From Desulfurobacterium pacificum (GTDB taxonomy: Bacteria; Aquificota; Aquificia; Desulfurobacteriales; Desulfurobacteriaceae), in assembly GCF_900182835.1 (NCBI RefSeq), contig NZ_FXUB01000001.1:310001-374000 (forward strand): a stretch of DNA of 64,000 bases, written 5' to 3'. Below, in pieces: positions 44,217-54,099 of this stretch. Below the pieces are notes generated by a model. It had not been told where the DNA came from. It saw only the letters and a program-made list of their open reading frames with translations, and ran no database searches. The first letter of the stretch is position 1. Each line of letters starts with the position of its first letter. Both the position numbers and the translations under genes were made by a program.

Positions 44217-45055
44217 ACAGGAACTTTAATCAAATGGTATTTCAAACCGCTTTCCTCTCCACTAAGCCCAAAAGCGTAAGCCATAAGCTCCGTTAAAAAC
44301 GCCGATGGAACGTTCGGCGGTAATTCCATCTTCGTCTGGTATATATCAAAAGCCTTAAAACATAATGGACATGGCGTGGCAATAATATCGCCACTAACTT
44401 CTTTAACGCTATTTAAAATCCTGTCAATCTTGCGTAAAGTCATGCTTTTATCTGTATAAAAAGAGTGATAACCGCAACAAACGTCTTTACACTCGTAATC
44501 ACTTACAACCTTCGCCCCCAGAGCTTTTAAGATTTCTTCAAGAGAAGAAGGATTATCGCTGTTATCAACTGCTATCTCTTTAGGATAGAGAACGTGGCAA
44601 CCGTAATAAGGAACAACCTTAACGCCTGTTAAAGGATTTACAACCGCTTCCTTTATCTTCTCATACCCAACAACGTCCCTGAAAAAATCAAGTAGGTGAT
44701 AAATCTTGGCAGTCCCTTTATATTCAAGCCCTTCAGGTTTAAGCAATCTATTCATTTTCTCTTTCAATTTTTTATTCCTATCAGCAGCCAACTTGGCTTT
44801 CGCTATAACCATATAGCAGGTATTACAGGATATCAACATATCAAGACCTTTAGCTTCCGAAAGGGCAATATTCCTCAGGTTTATCGCGTATGAAAGCTCT
44901 CTTTCTTCTTCCTCTATCGTATTTCCGCCGCAACAGGTAGTTTCCTCCAAAAGCTCAAGCTCCACTCCCAACTTCTCAAAAACTTTCCTCATAGTATCAA
45001 ACATGTGAGCATCCTGTCCCTGAAAACAGCAACCCTGATAAAAACCGATTTTCAT
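44213..45055 (-). CDS. CCG-domain (HdrB/SdhE-like) subunit of fumarate reductase, cassette A
   Basis: 280 residues, soluble. Two cysteine-rich CCG domains: CCFQGQD...TTCCGGN and YYGCHVLYP...DVCCGYHS, plus CNTCY and TPCPLCFKA, as in HdrB and TfrB. In class E succinate:quinone oxidoreductases this subunit replaces the membrane anchors and carries special iron-sulfur sites. Third gene of cassette A; it begins where the FrdB gene ends. Confidence 0.86.
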   Translation of the reverse strand: MKIGFYQGCCFQGQDAHMFDTMRKVFEKLGVELELLEETTCCGGNTIEEEERELSYAINLRNIALSEAKGLDMLISCNTCYMVIAKAKLAADRNKKLKEKMNRLLKPEGLEYKGTAKIYHLLDFFRDVVGYEKIKEAVVNPLTGVKVVPYYGCHVLYPKEIAVDNSDNPSSLEEILKALGAKVVSDYECKDVCCGYHSFYTDKSMTLRKIDRILNSVKEVSGDIIATPCPLCFKAFDIYQTKMELPPNVPSAFLTELMAYAFGLSGEESGLKYHLIKVPV

Positions 45056-46170
45056 TAGTTCCCTCCGAAAAAACTCTTCAACTTTTCAACTAAACCTTTA
45101 GCGGTTTCTGAATCAGAAGAAACCCTATCAAGCACGGTACATATATCAGCCTTAAAGAAATCGCTCACAAGCCTGTCTATTTCTCTAACGTGAGAAAAAT
45201 CAATTCTCATCGCTTTCTCTTCCGATTTAGAAAGAATTTCAAGATAAGTATCCCTGAACTTAAGTAAACCTTTAACAGGCTTCGGAACTTCCCAGACTTC
45301 AGCTCCCATACTCTCATAGGCAGATTTCAGTTTCTCAGCTTCACTATCCCCATAAACTTCAGCAGGAAGATAAAGCCTGTTTATCTGCCCGGTTGCGTAT
45401 ATCCAGTCAACGTAATGCTTGAGCTTTTTAGCTCCCGGTTTATCGGTAAAGCCTTTCTTTATTGAACGCCTGCGTAAATTCTGGATATCCTCTGCAGGTT
45501 TAACCCCTTTAGGACAAACGTGAAGACACTTCTGACACTGAACGCAGCTCCACAAACCGCCAGAAATGGCGTATCTGATTCTCCTATCCTTTGCAGTTTC
45601 TATATCTCGCCTGTCAACTTGAAACCTGTATGCCCTTGAAAAAGCAAAAGGTCCTCTATACCTTTCGTTATCCTCCACAGCTTCACAGGCAGAGTAACAT
45701 GAAAAACAGAGCATACAGTGAATCTGGTCCTTATAAAGCTCCATTTCTTCAGGATAGATAATGCTCTCATGCATCGGGTCTGAAGGAACAACAGAAGGAT
45801 CAGGAACGAGCCACGGCATCAAACTTTTCATCTTCTCTATAGGTTCATCAATATCGGTAACCAAATCTTTAATCACTTTCATATGATTTAAAGGCTCTAT
45901 CTTTAAAAGTTTCCCTTTCCAGGTCTCGTAAAGCTCTTTCATGGGCGTTTTACACGCCAACTTTGTCTTCCCGTTGACCCTTACAGCACAGGAACCGCAA
46001 ACTTCACTCCGGCAAAACGCCCTGAAAGAAAGAGTTGGATCAAGGTTATCCTTCACGTATAAAAGCGCGTTTAGAAGCGTCCCTTCTACAGGAACTTCAT
46101 AATCCTTATAATAAGGAACGCTATCCTTATCCGGGTCGTATCTAAAAACCTTCAGGATTACAGTTTCCAT
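45055..46170 (-). CDS. Fumarate reductase/succinate dehydrogenase iron-sulfur subunit, cassette A
   Basis: 371 residues. [2Fe-2S] ligands CRSEVCGSCAVRVNG with the later Cys in KLACKTP; cluster motif CMLCFSCYSAC; and CVQCQKCLHVCPKG. The last motif has an additional Cys where E. coli FrdB has none, predicting a second [4Fe-4S] in place of [3Fe-4S], as in archaeal class E enzymes. A C-terminal extension of about 60 residues beyond cassette B's homologue is Glu/Lys-rich. Confidence 0.9.
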   Translation of the reverse strand: METVILKVFRYDPDKDSVPYYKDYEVPVEGTLLNALLYVKDNLDPTLSFRAFCRSEVCGSCAVRVNGKTKLACKTPMKELYETWKGKLLKIEPLNHMKVIKDLVTDIDEPIEKMKSLMPWLVPDPSVVPSDPMHESIIYPEEMELYKDQIHCMLCFSCYSACEAVEDNERYRGPFAFSRAYRFQVDRRDIETAKDRRIRYAISGGLWSCVQCQKCLHVCPKGVKPAEDIQNLRRRSIKKGFTDKPGAKKLKHYVDWIYATGQINRLYLPAEVYGDSEAEKLKSAYESMGAEVWEVPKPVKGLLKFRDTYLEILSKSEEKAMRIDFSHVREIDRLVSDFFKADICTVLDRVSSDSETAKGLVEKLKSFFGGN

Positions 46171-46183
46171 AAGTTCCTCCAGA

Positions 46184-47878
46184 TTAATACTTCCTCTCTT
46201 CTGGCTGAAACTTGGTTATTCTCACCGGTTTCCAATCTAAAACTAAATCTCCGCTTCCATTCCTTTTAACAATTGAATGTTTCAGGAAGTTCTTATCATC
46301 TCTTTCGGGATAATCCGTTCTCGCATGAGCTCCACGGCTTTCTCTTCGCTCTATCGCAGGTAAGGCAATAGGTATAGACAAATCAACAAGGTTGAGAAAT
46401 TCAAGAACTGAAATTAAGTCAGTATTAAACCTTTTACCCATATCGTAAACCTTAACATGCTTAGCCCTTTCCTTAATCTCATAAAGTTTCTGTAACCCTT
46501 CCTTCATAGAAGTTTCCTCTCTAAAAACTCCAAAATGGTTCATCATCACTTCACCAAGCTCCCTTCTTAAATCAGCTAACCTTTCCTTACCATCATTTTC
46601 CATCAGTTCAATTATCTTTCTCTCATCATCCTTTTGAACAGCTAAAGATGGATTAGTTTCCGGCGCTTCATCCGCATACTTTACAGCCTCTAAAGCTGTC
46701 AATCTTCCAAAAACTAAAATATCAAGTAGAGAGTTACCACCAAGCCTGTTTGCGCCGTGAACGGATATGCAGGCACATTCACCTGCTGCGTAAAGTCCTT
46801 TTATCTCAGTTCTTCCCATCTTATCCGTATCTATTCCACCCATAGAGTAGTGAGCAGTCGGTGCAATAGGTATGGGTTCTTTTACAGGGTCAACGCCTTC
46901 ATACAAAATTGCGTGCTCTCTCGTTTGTGGAAGCCTCTCGTTTATCCTCTCTTCACCCAAATGGGTAAGGTCAAGGCAGACGTAATCTCCCTTTTCTCCG
47001 CAACCCCTACCCTCGTTTATCTCCGTTTGTATTGCCCGAGCCACAATGTCTCTTGGCGCAAGCTCCATCTTTTCAGGCGCGTAACGCTTCATAAAACGCT
47101 CTCCATCCCTATTCCTTAAGTATCCGCCTTCACCTCTCGCGCCTTCTGTCACGAGTATCCCCGTTTTAGCCAGTCCAGTCGGATGAAACTGGATAAACTC
47201 CATGTCCTTCAACGGCAACCCTGCCCTTAAAGCCGCGGCAGTTCCATCACCGGTATTACCTAAAGCGTTTGAAGACCTATTCCAGTAAACTCTCGCATGA
47301 CCGCCTGTAGCTAAAATTACCGCCTTCGTTCTTATCAGATGAACGCCACCGTTCCTTACATCCCAGGCAGTGACGCCTTCTATCTTTTCCCCATTGTGAA
47401 TTAGAGAAAGAAGAAACCACTCATTCAAAAACGTTACGTTATTTTTCAAGCACTGCTCATAAAGGGTCTGCAGTATGTAAAACCCCGTTTTATCCGCCGC
47501 ATAACAGGTTCTCGGAAATGAGGCACCGCCAAAAGGTCTCTGCGCAATCCTTCCATCAGGACGCCTTGAAAAAGGAACGCCTCTGTGGGCAATATCGTAA
47601 ATAACCGCTGCTCCCATCTTACACATAATGTCAACGGCATCCTGGTCAGCCAAAAAATCGCTTCCCTTCACCGTATCATAAGCGTGTGCATCAGGGCTAT
47701 CGCCCACCGAATGAGTCAAAACAGCGTTAATACCACCTTCAGCAGCACCTGTATGAGAACGAGTCGGATAAACTTTGGTCATTACAGCAACTTTAAGAAT
47801 CGTATTTTCTGCCGCCCACAGCGCTGCGTATAAACCAGCACCTCCACCACCAACTATTAGAATGTCATAATCCAGCAT
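46184..47878 (-). CDS. Fumarate reductase/succinate dehydrogenase flavoprotein, cassette A
   Basis: 564 residues. FAD-binding [15 protein letters not shown], covalent-FAD His region RSHTGAAEGGINA, active-site [21 protein letters not shown] and [10 protein letters not shown], and the C-terminal [12 protein letters not shown] shared with cassette B. Its start lies 148 bases from the oppositely oriented second copy. In an rTCA organism it would reduce fumarate. Confidence 0.93.
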   Translation of the reverse strand: MLDYDILIVGGGGAGLYAALWAAENTILKVAVMTKVYPTRSHTGAAEGGINAVLTHSVGDSPDAHAYDTVKGSDFLADQDAVDIMCKMGAAVIYDIAHRGVPFSRRPDGRIAQRPFGGASFPRTCYAADKTGFYILQTLYEQCLKNNVTFLNEWFLLSLIHNGEKIEGVTAWDVRNGGVHLIRTKAVILATGGHARVYWNRSSNALGNTGDGTAAALRAGLPLKDMEFIQFHPTGLAKTGILVTEGARGEGGYLRNRDGERFMKRYAPEKMELAPRDIVARAIQTEINEGRGCGEKGDYVCLDLTHLGEERINERLPQTREHAILYEGVDPVKEPIPIAPTAHYSMGGIDTDKMGRTEIKGLYAAGECACISVHGANRLGGNSLLDILVFGRLTALEAVKYADEAPETNPSLAVQKDDERKIIELMENDGKERLADLRRELGEVMMNHFGVFREETSMKEGLQKLYEIKERAKHVKVYDMGKRFNTDLISVLEFLNLVDLSIPIALPAIERRESRGAHARTDYPERDDKNFLKHSIVKRNGSGDLVLDWKPVRITKFQPEERKY

Positions 47879-48026
47879 ATTAATCCTCCAATAAAAATCA
47901 GAAGATATGAATACTCAAATATAATACACCTTAATCCAATTTTACAAAATTTTTACATCTTTTTAAAAATCCCCACCTCTTTATGTTATCATTTCCACCA
48001 CTAACAACAGTCCTCAGGGAGGAAAA
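47879..48026 (+). promoter_or_regulatory. Divergent control region between the two fumarate reductase cassettes
   Basis: 148 AT-rich bases without a gene. For the minus cassette a TGTAAA/TATATT pair with 17-base spacing can be read; for the plus cassette only a weak TATCAT box is seen. The region holds one noncoding copy of the G-tract/GGGGATTTTT motif (47965-47980 on the minus strand). No clear shared operator palindrome. Confidence 0.4.
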
Positions 48027-49727
48027 ATGCTTCAGTTTGACATCCTAATAGTAGGCGCAGGTGGAGCCGGTCTATACGCAGCCTTAGAAACGAGTAAAAG
48101 GAAAGGTTTAAAAGTAGCCGTTCTATCAAAAGTATTTCCAACCCGTTCCCATACAGGAGCAGCTCAGGGCGGTGTAAACGCAGCTTTGGGCAACGTTGCC
48201 CCCGATAGCCCAGAAAAGCACTCTTACGACACAATAAAGGGAAGTGACTTTTTAGCCGACCAAGACGCAGTAGAGCTAATGTGCGAAATGGCACCTAAAA
48301 TAATAAGAGAAATGGAACATATGGGACTTCCATTCTCAAGACTTGAAAACGGAAAAATAGCCCAGAGACCATTTGGCGGCGCTTCATTTCCAAGGACCTG
48401 CTACGCAGCGGACAAAACCGGACACGTAATGCTTCAAACTCTCTACGAACAATGTTTGAAAAACGAAGTAACGTTTTTAAACGAATGGTTTGCCCTATCC
48501 CTCGTTCACAACGGCGAAAAAATAGCCGGCGTAGTAGCAATAGATTTGAGAACCGGAGAAATCCACGGCATAAAAGCAAAAGCAGTAATTTTAGCCACAG
48601 GCGGTCACGCAAGAATTTACTGGAAAAGAACGTCAAACGCTTTAGGTAACACAGGCGACGGTCCAGCAATGGCTTTAAGGGCAGGCGTGCCGTTGAAAGA
48701 CATGGAATTCGTTCAGTTCCACCCAACAGGACTCAGAAGAACAGGAATACTCGTGACAGAAGGTGCAAGGGGCGAAGGTGGATACCTCATAAATAAAAAC
48801 GGCGAAAGGTTCATGGAAAAATACGCGCCTGAAAAGATGGAGCTCGCACCGAGAGACTTGGTTTCAAGGGCAATAGAAACTGAAATAATGGAAGGTAGAG
48901 GTTTCAAAGACGATGAAGGCAACGAATTCGTTTACCTTGACCTGAGGCATTTAGGAAGGAAAAAAATACTTGAAAGACTTCCTCAGATTAGAGAATTAGC
49001 AATAGACTTTGAAGGCGTTGACCCCATAAACGAGCCAATACCTATAAGACCAACAGCCCACTACTCTATGGGTGGAATAGATACAGACATTTACGGAAGA
49101 ACAGAGATAAAAGGACTTTACGCAGCAGGCGAATGCGGTTGCGTCTCCGTTCACGGTGCAAACAGACTCGGTGGTAACTCTCTACTTGATATAGTAGTCT
49201 TTGGAAAGATAGCTGGAGAGGACGCAGTAAATTACGTAAGCGAAACATCTTTTGCTGAATTTGATGAGAGTGCAGTTAAAGTTGAAGAAGAGAAAATCAG
49301 AGCGCTCTTTAACAACGAAGGCACAGAAAAGTTAGTAGAACTGAGAAACGAGTTAAGCGACATAATGACATACGGCGCTGGAATATTTAGAGAAGAGAAA
49401 AAGATGAAAGAGGCTCTTGAAAAGGTCAGAGAGATAAAAGAAAGAGCAAAGAAAATCAAAGTTTACGATACCGAAATGGTCTTTAACACAAACTTGCAGC
49501 AGACTCTTGAATTCTTAAATATGGTGGAAGTTGCAGAAACAATCGTTTTAGGTGCTTTAGAGAGAAAAGAGAGCCGCGGAGCACATGCAAGAACAGACTA
49601 TCCGAACAGAGACGATGAAAACTTCCTGAAGCATTCAATCATCAGGAGAAAAGAGGACGGCGAACTTGAGATAAGCTGGAAGCCTGTGAGAATAACCAAG
49701 TTCCAGCCAGAAGAGAGGAAATACTAA
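48027..49727 (+). CDS. Fumarate reductase/succinate dehydrogenase flavoprotein, cassette B
   Basis: 566 residues, close paralogue of the cassette A flavoprotein and the same length. [61 protein letters not shown], and an identical C-terminal [15 protein letters not shown] behind CAGGGAGGAAAA. One copy may work as fumarate reductase and the other as succinate dehydrogenase, but residues that would decide are the same in both by eye. Confidence 0.93.
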   Translation: MLQFDILIVGAGGAGLYAALETSKRKGLKVAVLSKVFPTRSHTGAAQGGVNAALGNVAPDSPEKHSYDTIKGSDFLADQDAVELMCEMAPKIIREMEHMGLPFSRLENGKIAQRPFGGASFPRTCYAADKTGHVMLQTLYEQCLKNEVTFLNEWFALSLVHNGEKIAGVVAIDLRTGEIHGIKAKAVILATGGHARIYWKRTSNALGNTGDGPAMALRAGVPLKDMEFVQFHPTGLRRTGILVTEGARGEGGYLINKNGERFMEKYAPEKMELAPRDLVSRAIETEIMEGRGFKDDEGNEFVYLDLRHLGRKKILERLPQIRELAIDFEGVDPINEPIPIRPTAHYSMGGIDTDIYGRTEIKGLYAAGECGCVSVHGANRLGGNSLLDIVVFGKIAGEDAVNYVSETSFAEFDESAVKVEEEKIRALFNNEGTEKLVELRNELSDIMTYGAGIFREEKKMKEALEKVREIKERAKKIKVYDTEMVFNTNLQQTLEFLNMVEVAETIVLGALERKESRGAHARTDYPNRDDENFLKHSIIRRKEDGELEISWKPVRITKFQPEERKY

Positions 49728-49738
49728 CGGAGGAAGGA

Positions 49739-50704
49739 ATGGAAAAGAGGAACGTTACCTTCAGAATAAAGAGGTTCAATCCTCAAAAGGATGAAAAGCC
49801 ATATTATCAGGAATTCACAATAGAAGTTCCCAAAGGAATGACAATATTAGAAGCCCTGCAGTATATAAAAGACAACGTAGACCCAACCCTTTCTTTCAGA
49901 GCGTTCTGCCGAAGCGCCATATGCGGTTCCTGTTCGGTTAAAATCAACGGATACCCCAAGCTTGCCTGTAAAACGCAGGTATTCAACGAACTTGACATTT
50001 ATAAAACAGATACGCTAACGATAGAACCTTTAGACAACATGACGGTAATTAGAGACTTAATCGTTGACTGGGATTCCGCTCTTGAAAGAATGGAAAGAAT
50101 GAAACCTTACCTGATACCAGACCCTGAAATCGTCCCTGAAACCCTTGAAGAAGAAAGTAAAGTTTATCCTAAAGAGCTTAAAAAATTTGATAAACAAACA
50201 GATTGCATCCTCTGCACCACCTGCTTCTCCGTCTGCGGTATAGCAAAGCTTGACAAAAACTACGGTGGTCCTTTCCCCCTTGCACGCGTTTACAGGTTTG
50301 CCGTTGACCCAAGAGATGCTCTCAAAAAAGAAAGGGCAAAAATCGGCTACGCTTACGATATGTGGAACTGCGTTCGCTGTAACAAGTGTGCAGACGTCTG
50401 CCCCAAACACGTCGCACCTGTTGACGCAATAATGAAACTGAGAGGACTCTCTATTGAAGCAGGACTGAAAGATAATCCAGGCGCAAGACACGTTTACGCC
50501 TTCTATAAGTCCCTGCTTGAATCCGGAATGCTCAACGAGGTTATGCTTCCTCTAAGGGCAAAAGGTATCAAAGGAATCCTTGAGAACCTGCCTATCGGTA
50601 TTCAGATGATTCTTAAAGGAAAAGCTCATTCACCATTTATGAAACCGATTAAGGACCATGAAACGCTCCGCAAAGTTATGAAAGCAGCTATGGAGGTTGA
50701 ATAG
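49739..50704 (+). CDS. Fumarate reductase/succinate dehydrogenase iron-sulfur subunit, cassette B
   Basis: 321 residues. CRSAICGSCSVKINGYPKLAC for [2Fe-2S], CILCTTCFSVC and CVRCNKCADVCPKH for the other clusters, again with the extra Cys. It lacks the long C-terminal extension seen in cassette A and ends with a short helical tail. Follows frdA by 11 bases. Confidence 0.92.
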   Translation: MEKRNVTFRIKRFNPQKDEKPYYQEFTIEVPKGMTILEALQYIKDNVDPTLSFRAFCRSAICGSCSVKINGYPKLACKTQVFNELDIYKTDTLTIEPLDNMTVIRDLIVDWDSALERMERMKPYLIPDPEIVPETLEEESKVYPKELKKFDKQTDCILCTTCFSVCGIAKLDKNYGGPFPLARVYRFAVDPRDALKKERAKIGYAYDMWNCVRCNKCADVCPKHVAPVDAIMKLRGLSIEAGLKDNPGARHVYAFYKSLLESGMLNEVMLPLRAKGIKGILENLPIGIQMILKGKAHSPFMKPIKDHETLRKVMKAAMEVE

Positions 50705-50706
50705 CT

Positions 50707-51564
50707 ATGGGGAAATACGCCTTTTATCCAGGATGCGCAGCAAAAGGAGCTTCAAAAGAACTATACGAATCAACAACGGCAGTTATAGAAGCTTTAGGAT
50801 TGGACATGATAGAGCTACCAGAATTTAGCTGTTGTGGAGCTGGCGTTTTAGAGGAAGTAAAGGACGTTCTTGACATAGCCGTAAATGCAAGAAACTTAGC
50901 CTACGCAGAAAAAGCCGGTAGAGATATAGTAACAGTATGCAGCACCTGCCTATTAGTTTTAAGAAATGCAAAGTATCACCTGGACAACGATGACGACCTG
51001 AGAGAAGAGGTCAACGAAATCCTAAAAGAAGCAGGTTTAGAATACAAAGGAACGGTTGACGTTAAACACTTTCACTGGGTTTTGTTAGAAGAGTTCGGCG
51101 TTGAAGGATTAAAGAAAAAGGTAAAAAGACCTCTTGAAGGACTAAAAGTATATCCATACTACGGATGCCATACGGTAAGACCAAAAGATATATTAGGTTT
51201 TGAACCTTCGGAAAACCCATCTTCCTTAGAAGACATAATAAAAGCCTTAGGCGCAGAAGTAGCCAACGCACCAAGAAGGCTGGAATGTTGCGGATTTCAT
51301 GGGTTCTGGCCTGCACCGGAAATTTCCATGAAACTAACCGGTCTAAACCTGAAAGATGCGAAAGATAACAATGCTGATGTAATGGTAACGCCATGCCCCC
51401 TGTGCCACATGAACTTAGATGCAAACCAGTCAAGAGCGTTGAAGGCTATTGGCGAAAACTTCCAAATGCCTGTTTTACACCTGCCTCAGTTAGTTGGATT
51501 GGCTTTAGGCATAGAACCTCAAAAGTTAGGAATTCACAGACACATCGTTCCAGTCAGGATATAG
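50707..51564 (+). CDS. CCG-domain (HdrB/SdhE-like) subunit of fumarate reductase, cassette B
   Basis: 285 residues. CCG motifs: YPGCAAKG...FSCCGAG and YYGCHTVRP...LECCGFHG, with CSTCLLV and TPCPLCHMN. Third gene of cassette B, two bases after the iron-sulfur subunit, and ends at a strong terminator. No hydrophobic anchor gene follows, so the complex is likely soluble or peripheral. Confidence 0.87.
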   Translation: MGKYAFYPGCAAKGASKELYESTTAVIEALGLDMIELPEFSCCGAGVLEEVKDVLDIAVNARNLAYAEKAGRDIVTVCSTCLLVLRNAKYHLDNDDDLREEVNEILKEAGLEYKGTVDVKHFHWVLLEEFGVEGLKKKVKRPLEGLKVYPYYGCHTVRPKDILGFEPSENPSSLEDIIKALGAEVANAPRRLECCGFHGFWPAPEISMKLTGLNLKDAKDNNADVMVTPCPLCHMNLDANQSRALKAIGENFQMPVLHLPQLVGLALGIEPQKLGIHRHIVPVRI

Positions 51565-51566
51565 TT

Positions 51567-52250
51567 TTAGCCCCTTTCGGGGCTTTTCCTTTTTAAAATC
51601 AAAAAACCGTCCCCCAACGGCAAGAGCGTCACACTGAAATCTGGATATTCTTTAATTTGATTAAGAAACAGTTTTAGCAGGTTAACCGTTCTGCTATAAC
51701 GCTTCTCATCGTAGCTCTTACCGCACACGTAACCCCGAAAAAGAACGTTATCAAATACCGCCATACCCCTCTCACTTAAAAGTGCCTGGATTTTAAAATT
51801 AAAGAACGGATACTCGGACTTAACAGAATCAACAAAAATAAAGTCAAACTTTTCACCTTCTGCAAGTAAATCCTCAATTAACTCAAAAGCATCAGAATGA
51901 ATTACTGTAACGTTTTTTAAACCAGCTTTTTTAAAAAACTCTTTTGCAACTTTCAACCTTTTTAAGTTGGAATCAACCGTTAAAATTTCAGCATCAGGAA
52001 ATGCTTTCGCCATAACGATTGTGCTGTAACCTATTCCTGTTCCTATCTCAAGAATCTTTTCAGGTTTAACCAACTTAATAAGTAATTCAAGAAGCGCAGC
52101 CGCAGATGGAAGAAGAATCGGCACCTTTTCCTCTACAGCGAACTTCTCAATATCCTCCAAAACCTCATCTCTGCTGTTGTAAACATTAACAAAAGACTCA
52201 ACATCTACAGGTACAATTTCACTCAGATTTTTCCACCTATTGAACTCCAT
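51567..52250 (-). CDS. Class I SAM O-methyltransferase (caffeoyl-CoA/catechol O-methyltransferase-like)
   Basis: About 227 residues from the ATG at 52250; a GTG three codons upstream is also possible. SAM motif ILEIGTGIGYSTIVMAKAF, acidic loop LTVDSNLKRLKVA, and DFIFVDSVKSEYPFFNFK with the metal-binding Asp typical of this family. Some homologues act on tRNA (TrmR). The final codons (SPERG) are encoded by the hairpin of the opposing operon's terminator. Confidence 0.8.
   Translation of the reverse strand: MEFNRWKNLSEIVPVDVESFVNVYNSRDEVLEDIEKFAVEEKVPILLPSAAALLELLIKLVKPEKILEIGTGIGYSTIVMAKAFPDAEILTVDSNLKRLKVAKEFFKKAGLKNVTVIHSDAFELIEDLLAEGEKFDFIFVDSVKSEYPFFNFKIQALLSERGMAVFDNVLFRGYVCGKSYDEKRYSRTVNLLKLFLNQIKEYPDFSVTLLPLGDGFLILKRKSPERG
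51569..51584 (+). terminator. Intrinsic terminator of fumarate reductase cassette B
   Basis: AGCCCC-TTTC-GGGGCT followed by TTTTCCTTTTT, five bases after the stop at 51564. The hairpin lies inside the last codons of the convergent methyltransferase gene. Confidence 0.9.
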
Positions 52251-52384
52251 CTGCAACACCCAAACTCTCAGTTTTTAGCAAATTGTATAACGAGTAATAG
52301 CATGAAAAATACAGCAAAAGAGTTTTGACTTTCAGTTTTTATTTACTAACTTTTTTAGTATATCTTTAAACTCTGGAGGCATTA

Positions 52385-53236
52385 ATGATAATAAGCATTT
52401 CTGGAGGCAAAGGCGGAACAGGAAAATCCACCCTCTCCACCAACCTCTCAATCCTCCTTCAACAATTCACCCTGGTCGACTTAGACGTAGAAGCTCCAAA
52501 CGACCACATCCTTTTAAACGTTAAACTAACTAACGGAATTCCTGTCAAACTATTCAAACCAAAATTCAACCATAGCTACTGCACAAGCTGTGGCATCTGC
52601 GCATCTGTATGCAACGACAACGCAATAATCTTAAACAAAGAAAGAAAACCAATACTACTCAAAGACCTTTGTGGTGGATGCACAGCTTGCAAACTGGCAT
52701 GCCCTTCAGAGAAAGCAATAGAAGAAGAACACGAAATTATCGGTTACATATACGAAAACGAAACTTCTTACGGATTTAAACTGATAACGGGCACTTTACT
52801 TGAAGGAAAAGAAAAAACCTACAAAGTCCTGTTAGAAACAAAGAGAAGAGCCACAAAAGAAGAAAAAGTCATTTTAGATACAGCAGCCGGTGCCGGAAAC
52901 TCAATATTCAAAGCTCTGGAAGGTTCTGACATCGTAATTGCAGTCACAGAACCAACCCCTTTTGGAGCAAGAGATTTAGAAAAAATCCTCCACGTCACAT
53001 CCTACCTTAAATTAAAAACTGTAATCGTCATAAACAAAAGCGGGTTGGGAAATGAAAAAGAAATTATCAACTTATCCGAAAAGTATAACTACCCAATAAT
53101 CGGCAGAATCCCCTACAGCGAAAACATAATCAAATGCTATTTTGACAGAACACCGATAGTCAAAACCCAATTACCAGAAGCAAAAATCTTCGAAGAAATC
53201 AAAGAAAAAATCATGGAGGAATTAAAATGCAACTAA
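52385..53236 (+). CDS. MinD/ParA-type ATPase with inserted ferredoxin domain, copy 1
   Basis: 283 residues. Deviant Walker A SGGKGGTGKSTLSTNL, an inserted two-cluster ferredoxin (about residues 60-110, CTSCGICASVCND and CGGCTACKLACPSE), Walker B-like LDTAAGAG, and VINKSG. Found in many anaerobes next to NifX-like proteins; function not established, though a role in metal-cluster assembly or reduction is assumed. It overlaps copy 2 by 10 bases. ATG behind TGGAGGCATTA. Confidence 0.88.
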   Translation: MIISISGGKGGTGKSTLSTNLSILLQQFTLVDLDVEAPNDHILLNVKLTNGIPVKLFKPKFNHSYCTSCGICASVCNDNAIILNKERKPILLKDLCGGCTACKLACPSEKAIEEEHEIIGYIYENETSYGFKLITGTLLEGKEKTYKVLLETKRRATKEEKVILDTAAGAGNSIFKALEGSDIVIAVTEPTPFGARDLEKILHVTSYLKLKTVIVINKSGLGNEKEIINLSEKYNYPIIGRIPYSENIIKCYFDRTPIVKTQLPEAKIFEEIKEKIMEELKCN

Positions 53237-54099
53237 CCGTTGCCAGCGGCAAAGGAGGCGTGGGCAAGTCATCAATAACCGCTTCTCTATCTTTCCTCTT
53301 ATCAAAAAGCGTTAAACTTGTTTCCTTGGATGCAGACGCTGACACTCCAAACCTTGAAATACTCCTAAAAGTGAAAAGCTGGGAAGGGAAAAAACCTTTT
53401 GAAGGAGAAAGAATCGCAGTAATAAATCCTTCCAAGTGTATCGGTTGCGGTATATGTGCAGAACACTGTCCTTATGAATGTATATATCCCGAAAGTAACT
53501 ATTACAAAATAAGCGAAATATTGTGTGAAGGTTGCAACGTCTGCTCCATGGTTTGTCCGGAAAAAGAAACAATAAGCTTCAAACCAACAATCCCAGGCTT
53601 TGTAAAGTGGGGAAAAACAATCTACGGATTCCCATTAGTAACTGCCGAACTCCTACCTGGAAGACCAAATTCAGGAAAACTGGTGTTTGAAGCCAAAAAA
53701 ATAGCGAAGAATTTTGACCACGATTTACTCTTAATAGATGCAGCAGCAGGAATAGGATGTTCAGTAATAGCCAGCATCAACGGAAGTGACTACACGATAG
53801 TTGTAGTCGAACCGACAGAAATCTCCTTCTCTGACGCCAAAAGACTTCTAAAAATAACAGACCACTTCAAAGTAAAAACCCTTGCCGTCATAAACAAATT
53901 CAACGTAAACGAAGAATACTCAAAAAGATTAGAAGAGTTTTTCACTGAAAGGAATATCAGGGTAATAGGAAAAATCCCCTACGACAAATCGGTAGTAGAA
54001 GCACTCGTAAAAGGGGAACCAGCCATTAAAACGTTTCCTGATTCCCCATTTTCAAAAGCAGTAAAAAAAGTAGCAGAAAATCTAAAGGAGATTCTTTAA
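53227..54099 (+). CDS. MinD/ParA-type ATPase with inserted ferredoxin domain, copy 2
   Basis: 290 residues. Walker A SGKGGVGKSSITASL, ferredoxin insert CIGCGICAEHCPYEC and CEGCNVCSMVCPEKE, then IDAAAGIGCSVIAS and VINKFNVNEEY. It likely forms a heterodimer with copy 1. The 3' end overlaps the convergent NifX-like gene by 18 bases. Confidence 0.88.
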   Translation: MQLTVASGKGGVGKSSITASLSFLLSKSVKLVSLDADADTPNLEILLKVKSWEGKKPFEGERIAVINPSKCIGCGICAEHCPYECIYPESNYYKISEILCEGCNVCSMVCPEKETISFKPTIPGFVKWGKTIYGFPLVTAELLPGRPNSGKLVFEAKKIAKNFDHDLLLIDAAAGIGCSVIASINGSDYTIVVVEPTEISFSDAKRLLKITDHFKVKTLAVINKFNVNEEYSKRLEEFFTERNIRVIGKIPYDKSVVEALVKGEPAIKTFPDSPFSKAVKKVAENLKEIL

